The position numbers were made by a program, and so were the translations under genes. This document shows positions 1 through 11,090 of a stretch of 64,000 nt of DNA, piece after piece (position 1 is the first letter of the stretch; the number at the start of each line of letters is the position of its first letter). The DNA comes from Anastatus disparis (taxonomy: Eukaryota; Arthropoda; Insecta; Hymenoptera; Eupelmidae). The notes under the pieces were generated by a model, which worked only from the letters and a program-made list of their open reading frames with translations, was not told the origin of the DNA and searched no databases. The stretch covers positions 248,001 through 312,000 of the forward strand of contig JAFFSR010000370.1 in the NCBI GenBank assembly GCA_017163975.1. Reading direction: 5' to 3'.

Positions 1-108
1 AGATACCGACCAAAGTAGAATCTATAGGGTAATTAGAGATGCTGTTTTTTAAAGAAATCTCTTGCCAATCACAACGATTTCTTTGTTTCGTTTTCGTATA
101 AAATCAAT

Positions 109-1620
109 AATGACAATGAAATTCCAATTGGAATGCCAATGAGATTTATACTTATGAATGATTTTGCTTTTTCCCACTAATTCAAAGGGAGAAAAGTTCT
201 TTACGCCCACCAACATTAATTACTGTAAAAATAAGCGGGCAAAGCGTACTTTTTTTGCAACTTCAGAGGGCGAAAAATTCTTTACACCCGCTAATATTAA
301 ATTCTCTAAAAATAAGCGAGAGAAAAGTACTTTTCTCCCGAAAAATCCATTTTTCTTAAATTAAGCAGGAAAAACGTACTTTTTTCTTATGAATTCTGAA
401 GGCGAAAATTTCTCTACGCCCGCCAACATTAATTGTTATTAAAATAAGCGAGAGAAAAGTACTTATGTCCTGCAAATTCGATTTCTCTTAAATTAAGCGG
501 GTGAAACGTACTTTTTTCTTGCGAATTTGGAGGGCAAAAAGTTCTTTACGCTTGCCAACATTAATCATCCTAAAAATAAATAGGAGAAAAGTACTTTCCT
601 CCCGTAAATTCGATTTCTCTTAAATTAGGCGTGAAAGACGTATTTTTTTCTTGCGAATTTGGAGGGCGAAAACTTCTTTACGGTCCTCGGAATTCGCAAG
701 AATAAGGTTCGCTTCCCCTGCTTAATTTAAGAGAATTCGAATTTTTGGGATAAAAGTACTTTTCTCCCGCTTATTTTATGGCAAATAATGTTGGCAAGCG
801 TAAAGAACTTTTTGCCTTCTGAATTCGCAAAAAAAATTAAGATTTTTCCGCTTAATTTATGACGAATCACATTTGCGGAAGAAATGCACTTTTCTTTCTC
901 GTATTTTTAAAGAAATTGATATTAGCAGGCGTAAAGAACTTTTCGGTCTCAGAATTTGCAAGAAAACAGTACGTTTTTCCTGCTTATTTTAAGAGAAATC
1001 GAATTTGCGGGAGAAAAGTACTTTTCTCCCTCTTATTTTTAGAGTAATTAATGTTGGTGGGTGTAAAGAACTTTTTGCCCTCTGGATTCGCAAGGAAAAC
1101 GTATGTTTCTTCCCACTTAATTTAAGAGAAATTAAATTCGCGGGAGAAAAGTACTTTTGTCCCGCTTGGTTTCAGAGCAATTAATATTGGCAAGCATAAA
1201 GAACTTTTCGCCCTCTGATTTCGCAAGAAAAAAGTACGTTTTTCCCGCTTAATTAAAGAAAAATGGATTTTGCGGGAGAAAAGTATTTTTTTACCTCTTA
1301 TTTTTAGAGAAATTAATATGAGCGGGCGTAAAGAACTTTTCGCCCTTTGAATTTTGAAAAAAGTACGTTTTTTTCCGCTTAATTTAAGAGAAATTGAATT
1401 TTCAGAAGAAAAGTACTTTTCTCCCACTTATTTTTAGTGTCATTGATGTTGGCGGGTGCAAAGACCTTTTTGCTCTGTCAATTTGCAAACAAAAGTACGC
1501 TTTGCTCACTTATTTTACCGTTGGCGGGCGTAAAGAACTTTTCTTCCCCTGAATCAGTGGGAATAAGCAAAATCATTCATAAGTATAAATCTCATTGGAA
1601 TTCCAATTGGAATTCCATTA
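109..1620. repeat. Inverted array of palindromic sub-units with long terminal inverted repeats
   Basis: The ends are inverted copies of each other: about 60 bp at 115-178 (ending in TTTTCCCAC) reappears reversed at 1557-1617 (starting GTGGGAATAAGC). Inside, a unit of roughly 130 bp recurs many times. Each unit holds several near-perfect small palindromes around AAAGTACTTT, AAAGTTCTTT and AAACGTACTTT cores, bounded by GCGGG/CCCGC. Units left of about 690 run opposite to those on the right, so the whole block is itself a large imperfect palindrome. It behaves like a non-autonomous foldback element whose interior expanded as a satellite. Short ORFs inside are by-products of the repeat. Confidence 0.8.
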
Positions 1621-1679
1621 CGGATTTCCATAAAATTCCAATTGGAATTGCAATTGGACTTTTTAAACGGGGAATGAAA

Positions 1680-1951
1680 ATATTCTCCAGAAGGACAAGG
1701 ACGAATCATAGTTCTAGTTAGAGTATTTACAAGAGAACGAATATCTCTAGGAAGATTTGTATGTCCAGTTTCTACGAGTGATGCTAATAACCTATTCATG
1801 TGATCTCGTGGTATCTGTGAATCCACGAACTAATCGCCTAAAAATTGCTTTAAAATATCATGAGCGTCATCAATTTCATTATCGCCATCTATACTCTCAT
1901 CAAAGTAATCATTAATGTCTACATTTTTTTCATTTTCAGAATTTTCATTAC
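1680..1951 (-). pseudogene. Decayed coding fragment, probably transposon-associated
   Basis: The minus strand reads an acidic stretch (about 1951-1830) and then, after an in-frame TAG, a segment containing NLPRDIRSLVNT and PSGEYFH. The pattern 'LPRD.R.L.NT...GEYFHF' is one I associate with a repeat-associated protein common in invertebrate genomes, but I cannot name the family with certainty. The frame is lost where it meets the palindromic array at about 1620-1680, which suggests the array landed in or beside this fragment. It is short, has an internal stop and no visible start, so it is called a remnant. Confidence 0.35.
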
Positions 1952-1954
1952 TTG

Positions 1955-2429
1955 ATGTTTAAAATTATTTAAAAAATTTTTTAAGGTTTAAAGTTTTTAA
2001 GTTATTATTGAATTGCTAATATTTAATAAAAATTAATTTTAGTTACTTCGATTAATAAATTAATACTAATTAAAAAATTAAATATTAATATAATTATTAT
2101 TATGAATAACAATTCATATAAATTAACATTTAAATAAAGCTAAAAATTTTAATATGTGCATTTTTATATTACTTTTTAACATTTAAAGAAAATAAATTTC
2201 AACTACTAAAATTAATAACGGTTAATTGATTAATTCTTCAAAACTATTAATATTAGATAATAACTTTAGTTACTTAAATAAAGACATTGGTAAAATTTTG
2301 ATATAATTGCTCGTGAATCAAGGCTTCATTATTTATACAATAAGGCAGCTATGATACCTTTGCACATTATAACTCGATCTAGCTACTATAGCACGATACA
2401 AAGATTATTAAAACAATATTAACATTGTA
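1955..2429. other. AT-rich spacer without recognised features
   Basis: Very AT-rich sequence with no reading frame, repeat or RNA that I can support. It ends abruptly at the left edge of the giant palindrome. Confidence 0.6.
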
Positions 2430-2752
2430 TACACTTAAGCAAAAAATAGAGAGAAAGCCGCATCTTGTAAGAAAAAAAGCAATATTTTCTTTAATAAGAA
2501 AAAATTAATTTTATTGCTTCATTCTCAAGAAAACCTTGAAAACCCAAATTGTCCACCCTAACCTCTATGATTTAAGTTTTTCAAAGTTTTCTTGAGAATG
2601 AAGCAATAAAATTAATTCTTTCATATTCAAGAAAATATTGCTTTTTTTGATACGAAATGTGGCTTTCTCTTCATTTTTTGATAGTTATTAGTTTCTGTAG
2701 AAAACTCAATTATTTGATTAGAAAAGGACAGAGATACGTGACCTCCTCTTAA
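2430..2752. mobile_element. TTAA hairpin MITE family A, copy 1 (5'-truncated)
   Basis: It matches the other family A copies over its right part, ending GATACGTGACCTCCTC followed by TTAA (2749-2752). It lacks the first roughly 60 bp, because the giant palindrome begins inside the element at about 2430. Its mirror partner at 10615-10999 is full length. Confidence 0.85.
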
Positions 2753-3110
2753 ATAAATAAATTGACCAATTTGAATTATTTTATGTATTAAATATAATAT
2801 AAAAAAATAGAAAAATATTCATACAATGTGAGAAATTAGTAAATAAAATATAAAAAAGTACAAAACTATTTATTACAATATACAGGATTAAGGTATAGGT
2901 ATTATTCAATAAATCAATAAATAAGATACGAATTTGAATAATTATGTGTTTTAATAATTTCATGTATTAAATACAATAAAAAAATATTACGTAGAAAAAT
3001 ATAAAACATTAGGCTTATAAATTTTCACTTATACATTACACTAATATTTGAATAAAATAATAAACTTTAACGCATACAACATATTAGATTCATATAATTT
3101 ATTATTAAAT

Positions 3111-3497
3111 TTAACAGGAGGTCACGTATCTCTGTCCTTTTCTAATCAAAGAAATTATTTTTTTACAAAAACTAATAACTTTAGCAAAAATGAAGAGAAA
3201 GCCGCATCTTGTATCAAAAAAGCAATATTTTCTTTGATAAGAAAAAATTAATTTTATTGCTTCATTCTCAAGAAAACCTTGAAAAACCAAATTGTTCAAC
3301 CTAACCTCTATGGTTTAAGTTTTTCAAGGTTTTCTTGAAAACGAAACAATAAAATTAATTCTTTCTCATCAAAGAAAATATTGCTTTTTTTAATACGAGA
3401 TGCGGCTTTCTCTTCATTTTTTGCTAAAGTTATTAGTTTTTGTAAAAAACTCAATGCTTTGATTAGAAAAGGACAGAGATACGTGACCTCCTCTTAA
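3111..3497. mobile_element. TTAA hairpin MITE family A, copy 2
   Basis: TTAA at 3111-3114 and 3494-3497 flank a 379-bp element whose ends are inverted copies (AGGAGGTCACGTATCTCTGT...). Most of the element folds on itself, with an asymmetric core of roughly 40 bp containing CCACCCTAACCTC-like sequence. Such TTAA flanks are typical of piggyBac-like (and some Sola) elements, but the ends do not start with the usual piggyBac CCC, so the superfamily is left open. Confidence 0.9.
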
Positions 3498-5261
3498 CTT
3501 TTCAATTTCTTTTTATCACTTTTAAAAATGTTCTTTTTCAAGTATAGAATAATCCTCTAAAATTTTTAATTCGTCATATTCAATTTCTTTGATCGTTTAT
3601 AAATTGTACATTTCAACTATTTTTTTCCAACTTTAAAAATTTTGTTTCAAATTCTTCTTTAAGATTTTTAAAATGTTCTTTAAAATTGTAAAATTATCCT
3701 TTAAGATTATAAAATTGTCCTTTAAAATTGTTCTTTGAAATGATAAAATTGTCCTTTAAAATTGTAAAATTATCCTTTAAGATTATAGAATTATCCTTTA
3801 AAAATGTCCTTTGAAATACTGTTGTTTTAATTTATTACTTTAATTAATAATCCTTTAAAAATTGTCAATCTTTAGTACTTTTGATTAATGAAATGTAACA
3901 CCTGCGAAAAAAAATTTTTGTCAATCTGTTATAAATATAACATTATAAAATAAAGTTGCTAATATTTTCACTGTTCAAAATTAAATAAAATTAAAAATAT
4001 ACTATAATCTTTGAAACGACGATTCAAAACTACAATGAATAATTTTTTTTTCATAGATTTTAGATAATGTTTGTAATTTGATTTTACACAATAATTTAGA
4101 AAATATACTATGACAATCTAAGATAAATAAGTTATAATATTAATAATCTATTAGTATTCAGATAATTTTATTATAAATTTATAACTAATGTTCATAATTT
4201 ATAATATAATAATAAAAAAATTATAAATAAGTCATATTTCTTGTCTAACCTCAAAAAAATTTTTTTTAATCACACAATAAAGCTTGATATTTTTTCACAC
4301 ACTTTTGATACTAAAAAATAACCTCCAGTCACTTTTATAAAACAATTGGAATTTATTTTTAATAATATATTTTTAAAAAAATAAACTTTATTTTTATTTC
4401 AATCCTACTGCTATCTTGCTTCGATGATAATATGAAATCAACTAATAGTCCAATCAATAGAGCAAAAAAATGGCTATTTTAGACATTAATTAAAGGCTTA
4501 ATGAAACTTATATGGAGTTGTTAAGGGCGATGAAAAAACATACTCTGTATAAAATGTAACAAAAGAAAAAAACGGTAGAAAATGCTCCAGGAGGCTGCAA
4601 AGTTGGCCAAAACAGCTTTTTTAATTCTCTGAAGCAACCTATGCATTTAATCGAAAAAAGTAATTAATAAAAGTATTAGAAGAATAAAAACCTACAATTT
4701 GAGTACTGCTGCGATTATTTTCATCAATTAGTTATTGCAAAAAAGCCAAAAAACCATCAAAAATGGCCATTTCTTGAATATTAATTATTTATTGCAAAAA
4801 TAATTTTTTAAATATTTTTAAACTTTTAAAAGGAAGCCTTCATCAAAACGAACAGAATGAGAGGTTGCAATAGCAAATTGGTTAATTTGTTGCTGAGATA
4901 TTCCCTATTATTTATCCCAACGCGTTAAATGTTTATTGCTATAATTTTTTTTTGGCTGAACATATTGAGTTGCATAAGGGCTTAAACTCTTCATGAAGGT
5001 TCGAATTTTCATATTTTGTTAAGAGCAAATTAGAAAATTCAATTGCAATATTTTTTATAACGCTTTAAAAAAGAGGGTATTTTTTTTATAAATAAATAAA
5101 GCTGGGGCATTATTTATAACTTTTACGAATTCGCTATTTGAATATTCTTATAGCTGTGTTCGAAACGAAGATTTTTAAAAAAAAAAAGAACTCTCTAAGG
5201 CCAATTGGAGCCGAGATAAGATTTTTTTTTTTAAAAATCACAGGCACTTTGTTTATAACAA

Positions 5262-5649
5262 TTAAGAGGAGGTCACGTATCTCTGTCCTTTTCTAATCAA
5301 AGAAATGATTTTTTTACAAAAACTAATAACTTTAACAAAAAATGAAGAGAAAGCCGCATCTTGTATCAAAAAAAGCAATATTTTCTTTGATAAGAAAGAA
5401 TTAATTTGATTGCTTCGTTCTCAAGAAAACCTTGAAAAACCAAATTGTCCACCCTAACCTCTATGATTTAAGTTTTTCAAGGTTTTCTTGAAAACAAAGC
5501 AATCAAATTAATTCTTTCTTATCAAAAGAAAATATTCCTTTTTATTACGAGATGCGGCTTTCTCTTCATTTTTTGCTAAAGTTATTAGTTTCTGTAAAAA
5601 ACTCAATTCTTTGATTAGAAAAGGACAGAGATACGTGACCTCCTCTTAA
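5262..5649. mobile_element. TTAA hairpin MITE family A, copy 3
   Basis: Flanked by TTAA at 5262-5265 and 5646-5649; ends GAGGAGGTCACGTATCTCTG and its reverse complement. Mirrored in the other arm at 7328-7716. Confidence 0.9.
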
Positions 5650-6377
5650 GAAACGAATCAAGCGTCATTTTGTAGTTGAAGACTTATATTTTAAAAATCT
5701 ATGATTATATTTTTAAAAATAAGACTCTTTATTATTAAAATTAAAATAATACTAACATACAAATAATAACGTCAAAGTCGGAGTCGTGGTGGGGATGTTT
5801 ATCTTTGCGCGTGAGAAAAATTAACAAAGGACCCCGTCCCAATAAAATTCGTAAAAATTAACCGTATCTCCGAAAATAATGGACCGATTTTGATGTTTTT
5901 TTTAATCTGGGGTATCTTGAAAAATTATAAATATTGGTGCAAATAGTTTTTCAAAATAGGGTATATTTAAATTAAAACAACTGTACCTATTACGGACACC
6001 TTAAACGCAAATAATTGGTGTGGCTCACTAAATCAATATTTTTAAATGTGTAATGTCTCATTTTAAAGCTAAAAAAAAGAACTTTAAAATGAGATATCAT
6101 GAGTTTCATTACGATTAATATTTACGAAATGCGCGCGGATTAACGTAAATGTTGTAAATGAACTTACCTTATTATTCCTCATAATTATTACATTTGGAAC
6201 CTGGAGATAAATTTAATTAAAATTTTTACTTTTTCTATATTTTAACTAATTATTATAATGAATTTATAGTTTAAATAAATAAAAAAATAATTATTAATAA
6301 TTGCAAAAACTTTAATGGTAATAATAAAAATTGTTATCTCATTTTTTCTTATTTTTCTTTGTTTTTCATACAAAAAA

Positions 6378-6600
6378 ATATTTCAAATCTTATAATTGCT
6401 AGAAATAATAACTTTAATCTATATAATATATGAGAAGCTGTTGCTGAAATTCAATGTTTATTTAAATACAAATTTATATTTTCTGATTACCCTTTGTTTA
6501 TCGATTTTTTTTGTGTTATTTTAAATATGTTTCTTACATAAAAATCTCAGTAGTTTAACTTTAGAAAATAAAACGAAAATATATTTAATAATGAAAAAAT
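6378..6600. other. Loop of the giant palindrome
   Basis: Pairing stops after the motif CATACAAAAAA on the left and before TTTTTTGTATG on the right, leaving about 220 bp of unpaired AT-rich sequence between the arms. No coding potential is visible. Confidence 0.8.
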
Positions 6601-7327
6601 TTTTTGTATGAAAAACAAAGAAAAATAAGAAAAAATGAGATAACAATTTTTATTATTACTATTAAAGTTTTTGCAATTATTAATAATTATTTTTTTATTT
6701 ATTTAAACTATAAATTCATTATAATAATTAGTTAAAATATAGAAAAGTAAAAATTTTAATTAAATTTATCTCCAGGTTCCAAATGTAATAATTATGAGGA
6801 ATAATAAGGTAAGTTCATTTACAACATTTACGTTAATCCGCGCGCATTTCGTAAATATTAATCGTAATGAAACTCATGATATCTCATTTTAAAGTTCTTT
6901 TTTTTAGCTTTAAAATGAGACATTACACATTTAAAAATATTGATTTAGTGAGCCACACCAATTATTTGCGTTTAAGGTGTCCGTAATAGGTACAGTTGTT
7001 TTAATTTAAATATACCCTATTTTGAAAAACTATTTGCACCAATATTTATAATTTTTCAAGATACCCCAGATTAAAAAAAAACATCAAAATCGGTCCATTA
7101 TTTTCGGAGATACGGTTAATTTTTACGAATTTTATTGGGACGGGGTCCTTTGTTAATTTTTCTCACGCGCAAAGATAAGCATCCCCACCACGACTCCGAC
7201 TTTGACGTTATTATTTGTATGTTAGTATTATTTTAATTTTAATAATAAAGAGTCTTATTTTTAAAAATATAATCATAGATTTTTAAAATATAAGTCTTCA
7301 ACTACAAAATGACGCTTGATTCGTTTC

Positions 7328-7716
7328 TTAAGAGGAGGTCACGTATCTCTGTCCTTTTCTAATCAAAGAATTGAGTTTTTTACAGAAACTAATAACTTTA
7401 GCAAAAAATGAAGAGAAAGCCGCATCTCGTAATAAAAAAAGGAATATTTTCTTTGATAAGAAAGAATTAATTTGATTGCTTTGTTTTCAAGAAAACCTTG
7501 AAAAACTTAAATCATAGAGGTTAGGGTGGACAATTTGGTTTTTCAAGGTTTTCTTGAGAACGAAGCAATCAAATTAATTCTTTCTTATCAAAGAAAATAT
7601 TGCTTTTTTTGATACAAGATGCGGCTTTCTCTTCATTTTTTGTTAAAGTTATTAGTTTTTGTAAAAAAATCATTTCTTTGATTAGAAAAGGACAGAGATA
7701 CGTGACCTCCTCTTAA
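7328..7716. mobile_element. TTAA hairpin MITE family A, copy 4
   Basis: Flanked by TTAA at 7328-7331 and 7713-7716. It is the right-arm mirror of the copy at 5262-5649. Confidence 0.9.
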
Positions 7717-9254
7717 TTGTTATAAACAAAGTGCCTGTGATTTTTAAAAAAAAAAATCTTATCTCGGCTCCAATTGGCCTTAGAGAGTTCTTTTTTTTTT
7801 TAAAAATCTTCGTTTCGAACACAGCTATAAGAATATTCAAATAGCGAATTCGTAAAAGTTATAAATAATGCCCCAGCTTTATTTATTTATAAAAAAAATA
7901 CCCTCTTTTTTAAAGCGTTATAAAAAATATTGCAATTGAATTTTCTAATTTGCTCTTAACAAAATATGAAAATTCGAACCTTCATGAAGAGTTTAAGCCC
8001 TTATGCAACTCAATATGTTCAGCCAAAAAAAAATTATAGCAATAAACATTTAACGCGTTGGGATAAATAATAGGGAATATCTCAGCAACAAATTAACCAA
8101 TTTGCTATTGCAACCTCTCATTCTGTTCGTTTTGATGAAGGCTTCCTTTTAAAAGTTTAAAAATATTTAAAAAATTATTTTTGCAATAAATAATTAATAT
8201 TCAAGAAATGGCCATTTTTGATGGTTTTTTGGCTTTTTTGCAATAACTAATTGATGAAAATAATCGCAGCAGTACTCAAATTGTAGGTTTTTTTATTCTC
8301 TAATACTTTTATTAATTACTTTTTTCGATTAAATGCATAGGTTGCTTCAGAGAATTAAAAAAGCTGTTTTGGCCAACTTTGCAGCCTCCTGGAGCATTTT
8401 CTACCGTTTTTTTCTTTTGTTACATTTTATACAGAGTATGTTTTTTCATCGCCCTTAACAACTCCATATAAGTTTCATTAAGCCTTTAATTAATGTCTAA
8501 AATAGCCATTTTTTTGCTCTATTGATTGGACTATTAGTTGATTTCATATTATCATCGAAGCAAGATAGCAGTAGGATTGAAATAAAAATAAAGTTTATTT
8601 TTTTAAAAATATATTATTAAAAATAAATTCCAATTGTTTTATAAAAGTGACTGGAGGTTATTTTTTAGTATCAAAAGTGTGTGAAAAAATATCAAGCTTT
8701 ATTGTGTGATTAAAAAAAATTTTTTTGAGGTTAGACAAGAAATATGACTTATTTATAATTTTTTTTATTATTATATTATAAATTATGAACATTAGTTATA
8801 AATTTATAATAAAATTATCTGAATACTAATAGATTATTAATATTATAACTTATTTATCTTAGATTGTCATAGTATATTTTCTAAATTATTGTGTAAAATC
8901 AAATTACAAACATTATCTAAAATCTATGAAAAAAAAATTATTCATTGTAGTTTTGAATCGTCGTTTCAAAGATTATAGTATATTTTTAATTTTATTTAAT
9001 TTTGAACAGTGAAAATATTAGCAACTTTATTTTATAATGTTATATTTATAACAGATTGACAAAAATTTTTTTTCGCAGGTGTTACATTTCATTAATCAAA
9101 AGTACTAAAGATTGACAATTTTTAAAGGATTATTAATTAAAGTAATAAATTAAAACAACAGTATTTCAAAGGACATTTTTAAAGGATAATTCTATAATCT
9201 TAAAGGATAATTTTACAATTTTAAAGGACAATTTTATCATTTCAAAGAACAATT

Positions 9255-9643
9255 TTAACAGGAGGTCACGTATCTCTGTCCTTTTCTAATCAAAGAAATT
9301 ATTTTTTTACAAAAACTAATAACTTTAGCAAAAAATGAAGAGAAAGCCGCATCTTGTATCAAAAAAAGCAATATTTTCTCTGATAAGAAAGAATTAATTT
9401 TATTGCTTCGTTTTCAAAAAAATCTTGAAAAACTTAAATAATAGAGGTTAGGGTGGACAATTTGGTTTTTCAAGGTTTTCTTGAGAACGAAGCAATAAAA
9501 TTAATTTTTTCTTATCAAAGAAAATATTGCTTTTTTTGATACAAGATGCGGCTTTCTTTTCATTTTTTGATAAAGTTATTAGTTTTTGTGAAAAAATCAT
9601 TTCTTTGATTAGAAAAGGACAGAGATACGTGACCTCCTCTTAA
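9255..9643. mobile_element. TTAA hairpin MITE family A, copy 5 (right arm only)
   Basis: The element lies between TTAA 9255-9258 and 9640-9643. The mirror position in the left arm, around 3722-3725, reads straight through with a single TTAA and matching flanks on both sides. This is a direct filled-versus-empty site comparison. It confirms the 4-bp TTAA duplication and shows that this copy inserted after the palindrome formed (or was cleanly lost from the other arm). Confidence 0.92.
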
Positions 9644-9867
9644 AGGACAATTTTATAATCTTAAAGGATAATTTTACAATTTTAAAGAACATTTTAAAAA
9701 TCTTAAAGAAGAATTTGAAACAAAATTTTTAAAGTTGGAAAAAAATAGTTGAAATGTACAATTTATAAACGATCAAAGAAATTGAATATGACGAATTAAA
9801 AATTTTAGAGGATTATTCTATACTTGAAAAAGAACATTTTTAAAAGTGATAAAAAGAAATTGAAAAG

Positions 9868-10256
9868 TTAAGAGGAGGTCACGTATCTCTGTCCTTTTCT
9901 AATCAAAGCATTGAGTTTTTTACAAAAACTAATAACTTTAGCAAAAAATGAAGAGAAAGCCGCATCTCGTATTAAAAAAAGCAATATTTTCTTTGATGAG
10001 AAAGAATTAATTTTATTGTTTCGTTTTCAAGAAAACCTTGAAAAACTTAAACCATAGAGGTTAGGTTGAACAATTTGGTTTTTCAAGGTTTTCTTGAGAA
10101 TGAAGCAATAAAATTAATTTTTTCTTATCAAAGAAAATATTGCTTTTTTTGATACAAGATGCGGCTTTCTCTTCATTTTTTGCTAAAGTTATTAGTTTTT
10201 GTAAAAAAATAATTTCTTTGATTAGAAAAGGACAGAGATACGTGACCTCCTGTTAA
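9868..10256. mobile_element. TTAA hairpin MITE family A, copy 6
   Basis: TTAA at 9868-9871 and 10253-10256. Mirror partner of the copy at 3111-3497; both share the variant end CCTGTTAA / TTAACAGG. Confidence 0.9.
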
Positions 10257-10614
10257 ATTTAATAATAAATTATATGAATCTAATATGTTGTATGCGTTAA
10301 AGTTTATTATTTTATTCAAATATTAGTGTAATGTATAAGTGAAAATTTATAAGCCTAATGTTTTATATTTTTCTACGTAATATTTTTTTATTGTATTTAA
10401 TACATGAAATTATTAAAACACATAATTATTCAAATTCGTATCTTATTTATTGATTTATTGAATAATACCTATACCTTAATCCTGTATATTGTAATAAATA
10501 GTTTTGTACTTTTTTATATTTTATTTACTAATTTCTCACATTGTATGAATATTTTTCTATTTTTTTATATTATATTTAATACATAAAATAATTCAAATTG
10601 GTCAATTTATTTAT

Positions 10615-10999
10615 TTAAGAGGAGGTCACGTATCTCTGTCCTTTTCTAATCAAATAATTGAGTTTTCTACAGAAACTAATAACTATCAAAAGAAGAGAAA
10701 GCCACATTTCGTATCAAAAAAAAGCAATATTTTCTTGAATATGAAAGAATTAATTTTATTGCTTCATTCTCAAGAAAACTTTGAAAAACTTAAATCATAG
10801 AGGTTAGGGTGGACAATTTGGGTTTTCAAGGTTTTCTTGAGAATGAAGCAATAAAATTAATTTTTTCTTATTAAAGAAAATATTGCTTTTTTTCTTACAA
10901 GATGCGGCTTTCTCTCTATTTTTTGCTTAAGTTATTAGTTTTTGTAAAAAAATAATTTCTTTGATTAGAAAAGGACAGAGATACGTGACCTCCTCTTAA
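10615..10999. mobile_element. TTAA hairpin MITE family A, copy 7
   Basis: TTAA at 10615-10618 and 10996-10999. Mirror of the truncated copy at 2430-2752. The palindrome stops inside it at about 10934, and the last 60 bp are unique to this side. Confidence 0.9.
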
Positions 11000-11090
11000 A
11001 AGTATTATATCTTTACTCTAAGTTCCGTACTTTACTAAAAACTTCCGTGCTTTTATATTTATCATTTCGAATACTAATTTTTTATTTTAA

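Larger units (their letters stand above)
2430..10934. repeat. Giant palindrome (inverted duplication), about 8.5 kb
   Basis: The sequence from 2430 to about 6377 reappears reverse-complemented from about 6600 to 10934, with only scattered substitutions and small indels (for example in the A-runs at about 4680 versus 8290). Landmarks pair in order: hairpin MITEs at 3111/9868 and 5262/7328, and the segment CATTTACAACATTTACGTTA in the arm near 6815 with its mirror near 6150. The right arm is about 390 bp longer because of one extra MITE at 9255-9643. The left boundary falls inside a MITE whose mirror copy on the right is complete. No arm carries a convincing gene; a 60-aa hydrophobic ORF occurs in both arms and looks fortuitous. 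Confidence 0.93.

Noticed and set aside
158..1721. ORFs in the first array and possible CRISPR-like periodic repeats
   Set aside because: Repeats are palindromic, variable in spacing and diverged, without conserved repeat/unique spacer alternation; the genome is eukaryotic. The ORFs are repeat artefacts.
2781..2963. 60-aa ORF on the minus strand with an identical copy at 10404-10586 (+)
   Set aside because: The two copies exist because they lie in the mirrored arms of the giant palindrome. The sequence is AT-driven, hydrophobic and without recognisable domain or start context.
3048..3299. Overlapping 67- and 62-aa ORFs on both strands
   Set aside because: Both lie largely within a hairpin MITE; the palindrome creates similar frames on both strands.
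2430..10934. Assembly or sequencing artefact as explanation for the giant palindrome
   Set aside because: The arms differ by substitutions, small indels and one 389-bp insertion with an intact empty site on the other side; still worth confirming with spanning reads.
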